Assembly: GCF_004348995.1 (NCBI RefSeq)
Contig: NZ_SMKQ01000075.1
Location: forward strand, 1 to 35,950
Direction of reading: 5' to 3'
Length of the DNA: 35,950 bases
Source of the DNA: Nonomuraea terrae
GTDB lineage: Bacteria > Actinomycetota > Actinomycetes > Streptosporangiales > Streptosporangiaceae
The first letter of the stretch is position 1, and every line of letters begins with the position of its first letter. A program made the position numbers and the translations under genes. The notes beneath the pieces were generated by a model that saw only the letters and a program-made list of their open reading frames with translations, made no database searches and was not told the origin of the DNA. Shown one piece after another: positions 15,812-24,041 of the stretch.

Positions 15812-16830
15812 GGTGATCTCTCCTTCAGGTTCCGCCGCTGGAGAAGGACGGCGACGACGATGATCAGGCCCTTGGCGATCAGCTGGTCGCTGGTGTTGAG
15901 CCCGTTGAGAATGAAAAGGTTGGTGATCAGGGTGAAGATCAGCAGGCCCAGGATGGAGCCGATGATCGTCCCGCGTCCCCCGGTGAGCAGCGTGCCGCCG
16001 ATGATGACGGCGGCGATCGCGTCGAGCTCGTACAGGTCGCCGTGGGTGGACGAGCCCGTCGTCGTGCGCGCCATGATGAGGATGGCGGCGATGCCGCAGC
16101 ACATCCCCGACAGGGCGTAGAGCAGCATCGTGTGCCTGCGCACGTCGATGCCGGCCAGGCGGGCGGCCTCGGGGTTGCCCCCGACCGCGTACGTGCGCCG
16201 CCCGAACGTCGTGCGGTTGAGCAGGATCCAGCCGAGCACCACGACCAGCGCGAAGATGTAGACCAGCAGCGGGATGCCGAGCACCCGCGAGGTCGACAGG
16301 TCCACGATGGCGGAGTTCTCCGCCTGGATGAGCTGCGTCCTGCGGTCGGACATCCGCTGCGCGAGGCCCCGCGCGGCCACCAGCATGGCCAGCGTGGCGA
16401 TGAACGGCACCAGACGCCCGTAGGCGATGAGCCACCCGTTGACCAGTCCCGCTCCGGTGCCGACGAGGATCGCGCAGATCGCCATCACCACCGGCCCGTA
16501 CGACTGCGTGGCCAGGGTCGTCGCCCAGACCGAGGCGAGCGCCATGACCGCGCCCACCGACAGGTCGATGCCCCCACCGATGATCACGAACGTGGCGCCG
16601 ACCGTGATCACGCCGATCGTGGCCGCCAGCGACAGGATGCTGATCAGGTTGGACGTGGTGGCGAAGTTGTCCGGCCGGGTGACCAGGCCGACGACGATCA
16701 GGATCGCCAGCGCGGCCAGCAGGCCGAGGTGGCGCATCTCGCCGACTCCGCGCAGCACGGGAACGGTCCCGCGGATCGGACCGGCGCGCCCCGTGGCCGC
16801 CGGCGCCTGCGATTTCGTGGGCTCGCTCAT
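15808..16830 (-). CDS. Sugar ABC transporter permease (RbsC-like)
   Basis: A membrane permease of the BPD_transp_2 (RbsC/XylH/AraH) family, 340 residues with about ten hydrophobic segments starting near residue 35 (LGLLAALAILIVVGLV). Family marks include GATFVIIGGGIDLSVGAVMAL and TYAVGGNPEAARLAGI with the coupling region, and AIAAVIIGGTLLTGGRGTIIG. A 30-residue polar N-terminal tail precedes the first helix. ATG 16830 shares one base with the ATPase stop (TGATG); GTG 16833 is an alternative one codon longer. It forms the pore with the double ATPase. Confidence 0.93.
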   Translation of the reverse strand: MSEPTKSQAPAATGRAGPIRGTVPVLRGVGEMRHLGLLAALAILIVVGLVTRPDNFATTSNLISILSLAATIGVITVGATFVIIGGGIDLSVGAVMALASVWATTLATQSYGPVVMAICAILVGTGAGLVNGWLIAYGRLVPFIATLAMLVAARGLAQRMSDRRTQLIQAENSAIVDLSTSRVLGIPLLVYIFALVVVLGWILLNRTTFGRRTYAVGGNPEAARLAGIDVRRHTMLLYALSGMCCGIAAILIMARTTTGSSTHGDLYELDAIAAVIIGGTLLTGGRGTIIGSILGLLIFTLITNLFILNGLNTSDQLIAKGLIIVVAVLLQRRNLKERSP

Positions 16831-18314
16831 CACGCCGCCTTCCCATTCATGATCATGTCCAGTACGCGGTGCTCGTCCAGCCCCGCCGCGTCGCCCTCGT
16901 GGATGACCCGGCCCTCGCGCAGCACCAGCACCCGGTCGGCGAGTCCGAGCACCTCGGGCACCTCGCTGGAGACCAGCAGCACGCCGATGCCCTGCTTGGC
17001 CAGGTCGTGGATCACGGCGTACAGCTCGGCCCGCGCGCCCACGTCCACACCGCGGGTGGGCTCGTCGAGCAGCAGCAGCCGGCGCCCGCCGAGCAGCCAG
17101 CGGGCGAGCACGGCCTTCTGCTGGTTGCCGCCGGAAAGGGTGCGGATCGGGCGTTCGGGGTCAGGCGGCCGGATTGACAGCATTTCCGACAGCCGCCTGG
17201 CCTCGGCGCGCTCGCGTTTGCGGTCGATCCAGCCGAACCTGGCGAACTCCGGCAGGGTGCCGAGCGTGATGTTGGCGGTGACGCTCTGGTCGAGGAGCAG
17301 GGCCTGGGCCTTGCGCTCCTCGGGGGCCAGGCCCATGCCGTGTTTGACGGTGCCGACGACGCCGCGGCGCACCTGCTTGCCCGAGAGCAGGACACGGCCG
17401 GAGGCGGGGCGGGCGCCGTAGACGGCTTCGAGGATCTCCGAGCGGCCCGAGCCGACGAGCCCGGCCAGGCCGACGATCTCGCCCGCCCGCACGGAGAACG
17501 ACACGTCGCTGAAGACGCCGCGCGCGCTCAGGTTCTCCACCCGCAGCACCTCGTCGCCGAGCTCGCGCCCGCCTCTGGCCGGGAAGACGTACTCGACGTT
17601 GCGGCCGGTCATGAGGGAGACGATCCGGGACGTCGGGGTGTCGCGGGCGGGCAGGCCGACGGCGACCGTACGGCCGTCCTTCAGCACGGTGACCCGGTCG
17701 CCGATGTCGCGGATCTCCTCCAGCCGGTGGGAGATGTAGACCACGGCCACGCCCTGGGCGGTCAGCTCGCGGATGATACGGAAGAGGTTGGCCACCTCGT
17801 CGTGGGCGAGGGCGGCCGAGGGCTCGTCCATGATGATCAGGCGGGCCTCGTGGGAGAGCGCGCGGGCCATCGAGACGACCTGTTTGGCAGCCGGGGAGAG
17901 CCGTCCGACCTCGGTCGACGGGCGGATGTCCGGGTGGCCGAGGCGGTCCAGCACCTCGGCGGCGGCGCGGTTGGCCGCCGCCCTGTTGGTGAAGCCCAGG
18001 CGGGCGTGCTCGTGGCCGAGGAAGATGTTCTCGGCCACGCTGAGCCCGTCGACGAGGTCGAGCTCCTGGTAGATGGTGGCGAAGCCGAGCCTGATGGCGT
18101 CGATCGGGCTGGTGGGGCGCACTTCCTTCCCGTCGAACTGGATGGTGCCCTCGTCGGGCTGGTGGACCCCGGCCAGGACCTTGATCAGGGTGGACTTGCC
18201 GGCGCCGTTCTGGCCCAGCAGGCAGTGCACCTCTCCCGCCCGTACGTCGAGGTCGACTCCGTCCAGCGCGCGCACGCCGGGGAACTGCTTGACGATGCCC
18301 TGCATGACCAGCAT
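16830..18314 (-). CDS. Sugar ABC transporter double ATP-binding protein (RbsA-like)
   Basis: A 494-residue protein with two ABC domains. Domain 1: Walker A GQNGAGKST (34-42), signature LSPAAKQVVSMA, Walker B LIIMDEPSAAL. Domain 2: degenerate Walker A GLVGSGRSE, signature LSGGNQQKAVLARWLL, Walker B LLLLDEPTRGVD. The degenerate second site and the altered first signature are normal for RbsA/MglA types, so only one site is expected to turn over fully. It energises the permease at the cytoplasmic face. The ATG lies 12 bases after the ROK stop, with AAAGGGA upstream. Confidence 0.94.
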   Translation of the reverse strand: MLVMQGIVKQFPGVRALDGVDLDVRAGEVHCLLGQNGAGKSTLIKVLAGVHQPDEGTIQFDGKEVRPTSPIDAIRLGFATIYQELDLVDGLSVAENIFLGHEHARLGFTNRAAANRAAAEVLDRLGHPDIRPSTEVGRLSPAAKQVVSMARALSHEARLIIMDEPSAALAHDEVANLFRIIRELTAQGVAVVYISHRLEEIRDIGDRVTVLKDGRTVAVGLPARDTPTSRIVSLMTGRNVEYVFPARGGRELGDEVLRVENLSARGVFSDVSFSVRAGEIVGLAGLVGSGRSEILEAVYGARPASGRVLLSGKQVRRGVVGTVKHGMGLAPEERKAQALLLDQSVTANITLGTLPEFARFGWIDRKRERAEARRLSEMLSIRPPDPERPIRTLSGGNQQKAVLARWLLGGRRLLLLDEPTRGVDVGARAELYAVIHDLAKQGIGVLLVSSEVPEVLGLADRVLVLREGRVIHEGDAAGLDEHRVLDMIMNGKAA

Positions 18315-18326
18315 CGGAGGTCCCTT

Positions 18327-19484
18327 TCAGGCGTTGACGATGCGGTTGATGTTGTCCGGTGACAGGTAGTGCTCGATGGCGAGCATCCCGGCGCCGAGCA
18401 CGGCGGCGTTGATGCCCGTACGGCTCGGCGTGATCGACAGATGGTGGGTGGCCAGCGGGAGCGACCTGCGGTAGACCGTCTCCCTGATGCCGGCCAGGAG
18501 GTGCTCGTGCACCCGCGACAGCGCGCCGCCGATCACGATGACCTCGGGGTTGAAGAAGTTGACCAGGCTGGCGAGCACCTCGCCGATGAGCCGGCCGGCC
18601 TCTCTGACCAGCCGCAGCGCCTGGGTGTTCCCGGCCTGTACGAGCGCCACCACGTCGGCTCCCGACTCGGCGGGCAGGCCGAGCTCCGTGAGCCGGTGGG
18701 CGATCGCGGCGCCGCCCGCCACGGCCTCCAGGCAGGCGCTGTTGCCGCACCGGCAGCCGGCGTCGTCGTGGCCGCTGACCCGGATGTGGCCGATGTCGCC
18801 GGCCGAGCCCTGGGCGCCCCGGTGGAGCTTGCCCTCGGCCATGATGCCGCAGCCGATGCCGGTGCCGACCTTGACGAACAGCAGGTGCTCGGTGTCCGGG
18901 AAGGCGCCGCGGTGCTCGCCCAGCGCCATCACGTTGACGTCGTTGTCGACCAGGACCTCGACGCCCTCGAAGTACTCGGGGATGGGGTAGTCGTTCCAGC
19001 CGGGCATGATCGGCGGGTTGTTCGGCCGGCCGGTGGCGAACTCCACTGGCCCCGGCACGCCGATGCCGAGGGCGCGCAGCGCCTTGCGGGGCCGGCCCGC
19101 CTGGCTGAGCAGGTGGTCGAGGCGCTGGTCGACGTGGCCGAGCACCTTGTCGGGGCCCTCGCCGATGTGCAGTTTGTCCTCGCACTCGGCCAGCACGTCG
19201 CCGGAGATGTCCATGAGCGCGATCCGGCAGTGGGTGGCGCCCAGGTCGACGCCGGCGAAGGCGTGGTCCTCGGTGTGCAGGCGGAGCTGGCGCGGCGGAC
19301 GTCCGCCGGTGGATTCGCCGCTCTCGGTCTCCTCGACCAGGCCACGCTCGATCAGCGCGTCCACGCGCTGGGAGATCGTGGACCTGGCCAGGCCGGTGAG
19401 CCTCGCGAGATCGGAACGGGTCGTGGCCGAGCCGGCGCTGATGAGCGTCAGCACGTCGCCGGCGGAGCCCGGCTGGGGGGTCAT
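18327..19484 (-). CDS. ROK family transcriptional repressor
   Basis: A 385-residue ROK (NagC/Mlc/XylR-type) regulator. A winged helix-turn-helix (about 18-75: TRSDLARLTGLARSTISQRV, then LIERGLVEE and the wing GESTGGRPPR) precedes the ROK fold. The fold shows GVDLGATHCRIALMD (phosphate-1), VLVDNDVNVMALGEHRGAF, GTGIGCGIM, GAQGSAGDIGHIRV and the zinc motif CRCGNSACLEA with a preceding His. It heads the sugar operon and most likely represses it until a sugar binds. ATG 19484 is fixed by the family N-terminus and a TATTGT box seven bases upstream. Confidence 0.93.
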   Translation of the reverse strand: MTPQPGSAGDVLTLISAGSATTRSDLARLTGLARSTISQRVDALIERGLVEETESGESTGGRPPRQLRLHTEDHAFAGVDLGATHCRIALMDISGDVLAECEDKLHIGEGPDKVLGHVDQRLDHLLSQAGRPRKALRALGIGVPGPVEFATGRPNNPPIMPGWNDYPIPEYFEGVEVLVDNDVNVMALGEHRGAFPDTEHLLFVKVGTGIGCGIMAEGKLHRGAQGSAGDIGHIRVSGHDDAGCRCGNSACLEAVAGGAAIAHRLTELGLPAESGADVVALVQAGNTQALRLVREAGRLIGEVLASLVNFFNPEVIVIGGALSRVHEHLLAGIRETVYRRSLPLATHHLSITPSRTGINAAVLGAGMLAIEHYLSPDNINRIVNA

Positions 19485-19491
19485 GCCGCCG

Positions 19492-19520
19492 ACAATAAGA
19501 TCACCGATGCGGCAAATCAA
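19492..19520 (-). promoter_or_regulatory. Leaderless promoter of the ROK-ABC sugar operon
   Basis: On the minus strand TTGATT (19520-19515) is followed by a 17-base spacer and TATTGT (19497-19492), then seven bases to ATG 19484. Spacing is ideal and predicts transcription starting at or next to the start codon. CCGACATTTCGG, a short inverted repeat further upstream near 19594-19605, is too weak to call an operator. Confidence 0.6.
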
Positions 19521-19939
19521 GAGCGAGAATCGACCAAACTCCCCTAACTTCCGCCGAAGATCGAACAAAGCCCAGGTTGTGCTTAAAATTTCCGACATTT
19601 CGGCGCTTGCCCGGCATTGGGAGCTCCACCTGATCTGTCGCCTGGCCCTCGCGAGGGTCTCATCAAGGCCATGACCGCGTACGCGACACGTCGGCCCGGC
19701 CGCCGCCTGAGCAGCTCGCGGCGAAGGCGGAGGTCGCCAGGGGGCGCGGATCTCTTCGAGTGGGTGAAGCGGGGGCCGGCTCGTGCCGGTGACGGCGCGG
19801 AACAACGCGCACACCGCGTACCGGACCGGACCGGCGACGATCGCGTCGACGAGGCGGTGGACGCGTACCTGCTGGAGGGGCCGGAAGGGAAGGTCCCCGC
19901 CGCGGAGGTGACTTGCCCGGCGGCGGGGACCCCGCGGAG
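19521..19939. other. Gene-free stretch upstream of the ROK operon
   Basis: About 420 bases between the ROK promoter and the SDR gene. Open frames cross it on both strands, but none has a recognisable domain, a convincing start or conserved-looking composition. It contains the SDR terminator at 19892-19931. I see no repeats or RNA gene. It may be decayed coding DNA. Confidence 0.4.
19892..19931 (-). terminator. Hairpin terminator of the SDR gene
   Basis: GGTCCCCGCCGC (19892-19903) and GCGGCGGGGACC (19920-19931) form a perfect 12-bp stem with a 16-base loop, starting nine bases beyond the SDR stop codon. No real T-run follows, as is common in high-GC actinomycetes. Confidence 0.65.
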
Positions 19940-20812
19940 CTAGAGCATCCGCTTCATGGAGTCGGAGGCCGACAGCACGTACGGCTGCTCGGCCATCACC
20001 GACTCCCAGTTGCCGGCGATGGCCTCGGGGGTGAGGTCGTCCGTCTTCCAGCCCGGCCCCTCGGCCACGAAGACGCGCGCCACCCGCCCGGCGCCGACGC
20101 TGAACACCTCGCCGCTCGCCTCGCACGACTCGTGCACGAGGTACGCCACCAGCGCGCTGACCCGCTCCGGCGTGAACCTGGCCTCGAACTCGGCCGGCAG
20201 CAGCGACTCGGTCATCCGGGTCCAGGCGATGGGCGCGATGGCGTTGGCCTTGATGCCGTTGCGCGCGCCCTCGATGCCGATCGTCTTGGTCAGGCCGACC
20301 AGGCCCATCTTGGCGGTGGAGTAGTTGGCCTGGCCGAAGTTGCCGAACAGGCCGGCCGGGCTGGTGGTGTTGACGACGCGCCCGTAGCCGGCCGCCTTCA
20401 TCAGCGGGTAGGCGGCCTGGCTGACCAGGTAGGAGCCGCGTACGTGGACGGCGAGCACCGCGTCGAAGTCCTCGACCGTCATCTTGCCGAACGACCTGTC
20501 GCGCAGGATGCCCGCGTTGTTGACGACGATGTCGACCTTGCCGAAGGCGTCCACGGCGGCCTGGACGAGGGCCTTGGCGCCCTCGGGTGTGGCGACGTCG
20601 TCGGTGCTGGCCACGGCCTGGCCGCCGTTCTTGGTGATCAGCTCGACCACCTCGGCGGCGGGCCCGGCGGAGGCCCCCGTGCCGTCGAGCGCGCCGCCGA
20701 GGTCGTTGACGACGACCTTGGCGCCCCGCTCGGCCAGCAGGAGCGCGTGCGATCTGCCGAGGCCGTGCCCGGCCCCTGTGATGATCGCGACCCTGTCATC
20801 GAACCGAAGCAT
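19940..20812 (-). CDS. SDR family oxidoreductase (3-hydroxyacyl-CoA dehydrogenase/HSD17B4-like)
   Basis: A 290-residue classical short-chain dehydrogenase. TGAGHGLGRSHALLLAERGA is the TGxxxGxG cofactor site, VVNDLGG an acidic end to strand 2 favouring NAD, NNAGILRDRSF the NNAG motif, and NTTSPAGLFGNFGQANYSTAK holds the Ser-Tyr-Lys set. GILRDRSF and the longer C-terminal tail resemble the dehydrogenase unit of multifunctional enzyme type 2, which acts on 3-hydroxyacyl-CoA or sterol side-chain intermediates. ATG 20812 is chosen for GGGAGG five bases upstream over ATG 20839. The MBL gene lies 52 bases upstream on the same strand and may be co-transcribed. The substrate is inferred. Confidence 0.87.
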   Translation of the reverse strand: MLRFDDRVAIITGAGHGLGRSHALLLAERGAKVVVNDLGGALDGTGASAGPAAEVVELITKNGGQAVASTDDVATPEGAKALVQAAVDAFGKVDIVVNNAGILRDRSFGKMTVEDFDAVLAVHVRGSYLVSQAAYPLMKAAGYGRVVNTTSPAGLFGNFGQANYSTAKMGLVGLTKTIGIEGARNGIKANAIAPIAWTRMTESLLPAEFEARFTPERVSALVAYLVHESCEASGEVFSVGAGRVARVFVAEGPGWKTDDLTPEAIAGNWESVMAEQPYVLSASDSMKRML

Positions 20813-20864
20813 CGGACCTCCCGCGCAGGAGAACAACATTCTGGTACGAGTACGATAACCGCCC

Positions 20865-21923
20865 TCAGGCCGGCCGCCACAGGTCCGGCTCGCCCGGCTC
20901 CCTGACCACCCGCCCGCGCGCCTCCAGCCACACCAGGTGCGCCAGCGTCTCGTTGTTGGCCGAGCGCCGCATGTACGGCGGGATCGTCTCCCACGGCCGC
21001 GACCAGGTCAGGCCGGTCGCCACGCGCCAGCAGTCCACCCCGTCGTGCGCGCCCACGACCCGCTCGACCTCGGCCAGCCGCTCGTCGTGGTGCGCCATCA
21101 CGTGATCCACCCGCTCGGCCAGCTCCAGGAACCGGTACTCGTGCGCGGGCAGCACCTCGTCCACCTCCAGTTTGCGCACGGCGGCCAGCGAGTCGAGGTA
21201 GTCGGCGAGCGGGTTCGGCCCCGACTGCGGGTGCACGGCCACCATGGGCGTGATCCTCGCCAGCACGTGGTCACCGGAGAACAGCAGCCGCCGCGCGGGC
21301 GAGACGAAGCACAGGTGCCCCGGCGAGTGGCCGGGGGTCCAGACGGCCTTGAGGTCCCAGCCGGGCAGGCCCAGGTCCTCGTCGTCCTCGACCAGCCGGT
21401 CGGGCCTGGCCATGGAGACCACGTGCCGGATCCGCATCGAGGCGCCGGCCAGCTCGTCGAGGGTCTCCGGCGGGACGCCGCAGCGCAGCAGCAGCGCGCG
21501 CTCCCGTTCGACCAGGGAGTGGAGGGCCTCGTCGTCGTAGCGCTCGCGCAGCAGGCGGGCGTCGGCCGGGTGCAGCGCGATCCAGGCGCCCGACGCCTCG
21601 CGTACGCGCCCGGCCAGTCCGTAGTGGTCGGGGTGCATGTGGGTGACGAGCACGCCCTTGACGTCGGTGATGGCGTACCCGGCCACGCCCAGCCCGGCGA
21701 CGAGCGCGTCGTACGCCTCGTCGGTGTTCCACCCGGCATCGATGATCGCCACGCCGTCGGCGAGCTCCAGGGCGTAGACGAGCACGTACCGGAGGGGGTT
21801 GATCGGAATGGGCACCGGGATGGACCACAGCCCGGGACGCACCCGTTCGACGTCGGGGAAGGCGCCGCCGGTCCACGCGTCCCGCTGCGCCTCGTTGGCC
21901 GGGGTCACTGCAAATTTCGCCAC
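20865..21923 (-). CDS. MBL fold metallo-hydrolase
   Basis: A 352-residue metallo-beta-lactamase-fold hydrolase. The metal set is visible: THMHPDHYG (HxHxDH), the third-site His in TPGHSPGHLCF, the bridging Asp in LLFSGDHVLA, and AHEYRF as the fourth element. It has the C-terminal helical extension with EERLAEVERV-like and winged-helix-like features (NETLAHLVWLEARGRV) seen in LACTB2-like members. The role could be thioester, lactone or phosphodiester hydrolysis. GTG 21923 lies six bases behind TATATT. Divergent to the GST-like gene and followed by the SDR; a link to acyl-CoA or xenobiotic breakdown is inferred. Confidence 0.88.
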   Translation of the reverse strand: MAKFAVTPANEAQRDAWTGGAFPDVERVRPGLWSIPVPIPINPLRYVLVYALELADGVAIIDAGWNTDEAYDALVAGLGVAGYAITDVKGVLVTHMHPDHYGLAGRVREASGAWIALHPADARLLRERYDDEALHSLVERERALLLRCGVPPETLDELAGASMRIRHVVSMARPDRLVEDDEDLGLPGWDLKAVWTPGHSPGHLCFVSPARRLLFSGDHVLARITPMVAVHPQSGPNPLADYLDSLAAVRKLEVDEVLPAHEYRFLELAERVDHVMAHHDERLAEVERVVGAHDGVDCWRVATGLTWSRPWETIPPYMRRSANNETLAHLVWLEARGRVVREPGEPDLWRPA

Positions 21924-21967
21924 AGGCCGAATATAGTTCTGTATCCGAATCGTGTTCTACTGGGGGC
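21924..21967. promoter_or_regulatory. Compact divergent leaderless promoter with 18-bp-spaced direct repeats
   Basis: Only 44 bases separate two start codons. Minus strand: TATATT (21935-21930), six bases, GTG 21923. Plus strand: TCTACT (21956-21961), six bases, ATG 21968. Between them CCGAAT-ATA-GTTCT (21927-21940) and CCGAAT-CGT-GTTCT (21945-21958) form a direct repeat with 18-base period covering both -10 boxes. A dimeric regulator bound here would control both genes. No good -35 is seen on either strand. Confidence 0.6.
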
Positions 21968-22813
21968 ATGAAGCTGAGCCGCGAGATCTCCGAGGCCGGC
22001 CGCTTCGTCCGGCAACCCAACCGCTTCACCGACCGCCTCGGCCCGCCCGAGCCAGGCCGCTACCGTCTCTACGCCTCCTACGCCTGCCCGTGGGCCCAGC
22101 GGGTGCTGATCGTGCGCGAGCTGCTCGGCCTCCAGGACCTCCTGGACGTCGTGATCGTCGACCCGATCCGCGACGAGAAGGGCTGGCGCATCCCCGGCGG
22201 CGACCCCGAGTACCTGTCGGAGCTCTACCACGCGACCGACCCCGGCTACACCGGCCGTTACACCGTGCCGTGCGTCTGGGACGCCAAGGAGGGGCGGATC
22301 GTCACCAACGACTTCCCGCGGATCACCCTCGATCTGGAGATGTCGTGGGGCACCTCGCCCAACCTCTATCCCGAGCGCCTGCGCCCCGACATCGACATCA
22401 TGAACGACCGCCTCTACCACGGGCTCAACAACGCGGTCTACGAGGCGGGGTTCGCGCGCGACCAGCAGGCGTACGAGGAGGCGGTGGCCCGTGTCTTCAC
22501 CACGCTCGACTTCCTGGAGGTGCGGCTGTCGGAGTCGCGGTACCTCTTCGACACGCTGACCGACAGCGACGTGCGCCTCTACACGACCCTCGTCAGGTTC
22601 GACACCGTCTACCACTCCCACTTCAAGTGCTCGGTACGGCGGCTGACGGACTATCCGGCGCTGTGGGCGTACACGCGCCGGCTGCACGCCGTCCCGGCCT
22701 TCCGCGACACCACCGACTTCGACCACATCAAGCGCCACTACTTCATGACGCAGACGGACCTCAACCCGAGCCGGATCGTGCCGGTAGGGCCGGAGCTGGA
22801 CTGGTCGCCGTAA
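21968..22813 (+). CDS. Glutathionyl-hydroquinone-reductase-like GST (Xi/omega type)
   Basis: A 281-residue thioredoxin-fold/GST protein. The N-terminal domain has YASYACPWAQRVLIV, where CPWA holds the catalytic cysteine of the Xi class, then VPCVWDAKEGRIVTNDF with the cis-proline. The helical C-terminal domain runs from about 120 (LNNAVYEAGFARDQQAYEEAV, YLFDTLTDSDVRLYTTLVRFD). Xi enzymes reductively remove glutathione from hydroquinones. Actinobacteria generally lack glutathione and use mycothiol, so the true thiol is open. It is shorter than most Xi members (about 310-330). The start lies six bases behind TCTACT. Its end overlaps the convergent MFS gene by 53 bases. Confidence 0.85.
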   Translation: MKLSREISEAGRFVRQPNRFTDRLGPPEPGRYRLYASYACPWAQRVLIVRELLGLQDLLDVVIVDPIRDEKGWRIPGGDPEYLSELYHATDPGYTGRYTVPCVWDAKEGRIVTNDFPRITLDLEMSWGTSPNLYPERLRPDIDIMNDRLYHGLNNAVYEAGFARDQQAYEEAVARVFTTLDFLEVRLSESRYLFDTLTDSDVRLYTTLVRFDTVYHSHFKCSVRRLTDYPALWAYTRRLHAVPAFRDTTDFDHIKRHYFMTQTDLNPSRIVPVGPELDWSP

Positions 22814-24041
22814 CGGGCATCCGGACGAACAGCAGGGCCGAGGCCAGCACGACCGCGGCGGTCACTCCCCACGCGGCACCCACCCCCGCCTGGGCCGCCA
22901 GCGCACCGGCCCACACGTTGGCCGCCACCCCGCCCGCCTGCAGCGCCAGCGAGCTCGTCGAGGTGACGGTGGTGCGCTCGGCGGCGCGGACCGCGCGATG
23001 CGTCATCTCCAGGCACAGCAGCCCGGCCACCGAGCCGCCCGCGAAGAGCAGGACGTACGCCAGGGCGGCGGACAGCAGCCCGGCCGCGCCGCCGAGCCCG
23101 GCCGTCGCGGCCAGCGCGCCGACGGAGCACGCCGCCAGCACCGAGCCCGCGATCGTGCCCCGGGCCGAGCCCCCGGCCAGCCGGGCCACGCCGGGGGCGA
23201 GCGCGCTGCCGAGCGCACTGCCCGCGAAGCCGAGCGCGGCCACCACGGCGTAGGCCATGCCGCCCGCCTCGGCGCCGCCGGCCAGCTCGGCCAGGCGGCC
23301 GGGGGTGAGCAGCTCGATGGAGGCGAGCATGACGCCCGACCCGAGGGCGGCGAGCATGAGACGGCGCAGCACGGGGCCGCCGACCGCCAGGCGCACGCCG
23401 CCCGCCACCGTGGCGGGCACCTCACGCAGCACGCCCGCGAGCGAGCGGCGCCCATGCGCCGGCTCGGGCAGCGCGAACAGCACCACGACCAGGTGGATCA
23501 CCGCCGCCACCGCGCCCACCAGGCTCGGCGCGGCCAGCGGGAACATCAGCTTCGGCGGCACCACGAGCGGCAGGGCGCCGCCGGCCAGCACGCCGAGGCA
23601 GAGGGAGGCCGACTCCACGGCGCCACCGCGGGCCAGGCCCGGCTTGAGGTCGGCGCCGGGGCCGTCGATCCCGTGGAGCGTGTCGACGTACCAGGAGGTG
23701 GCGGGGCCGCTGGACAGCGCTCTGGCGACGCCCTTGAGCACCCCGCTGACCAGGAACATCCAGAACGTCGTGGCCACGCTCATCATCACCAGCGCCGCCA
23801 CCAGGAACGCGGCGGAGGCGGCCAGCACCACACGCCGCCCCAGGATGTCGGCCAGGCCCCCGGTGGGCAGCTCCAGCGTCACGGTGACGACCGAGAACAC
23901 GGTGATCGCCAGCCCGGCCTGGGCCAGGCCGAGACCTCGCTCGGTCATCAGCAGCACCATGGCGGGCATCATCAGCCCCACGGGCAGCCAGGTCAGAAAA
24001 TTGACCAGCATGTAGCGCCGTAACGCGGAACGCGCGGTCAC
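22761..24041 (-). CDS. MFS transporter
   Basis: A 426-residue major facilitator with about 12 hydrophobic segments. The loop between segments 2 and 3 reads ELPTGGLADILGRRVVL, a good version of the MFS G-x3-D-x2-GRR motif. The long central loop (about 190-220: PEPAHGRRSLAGVLREV) splits two six-helix halves. Probably a proton-coupled exporter of drugs or metabolites. GTG 24041 overlaps the stop of the winged-helix regulator (GTGA), so both are translated together and the regulator most likely controls export. The 3' end overlaps the GST-like gene on the other strand. Confidence 0.88.
   Translation of the reverse strand: MTARSALRRYMLVNFLTWLPVGLMMPAMVLLMTERGLGLAQAGLAITVFSVVTVTLELPTGGLADILGRRVVLAASAAFLVAALVMMSVATTFWMFLVSGVLKGVARALSSGPATSWYVDTLHGIDGPGADLKPGLARGGAVESASLCLGVLAGGALPLVVPPKLMFPLAAPSLVGAVAAVIHLVVVLFALPEPAHGRRSLAGVLREVPATVAGGVRLAVGGPVLRRLMLAALGSGVMLASIELLTPGRLAELAGGAEAGGMAYAVVAALGFAGSALGSALAPGVARLAGGSARGTIAGSVLAACSVGALAATAGLGGAAGLLSAALAYVLLFAGGSVAGLLCLEMTHRAVRAAERTTVTSTSSLALQAGGVAANVWAGALAAQAGVGAAWGVTAAVVLASALLFVRMPVTATSPAPALPARSGSG

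Noticed and set aside
19594..19605. CCGACATTTCGG as a ROK operator
   Set aside because: Only four-base arms, over 70 bases upstream of the promoter; too weak to support.
19617..19943. A 108-residue plus-strand frame in the gap before the SDR gene
   Set aside because: No SD, no domain, Arg/Pro-rich, and its end runs through the SDR terminator hairpin.
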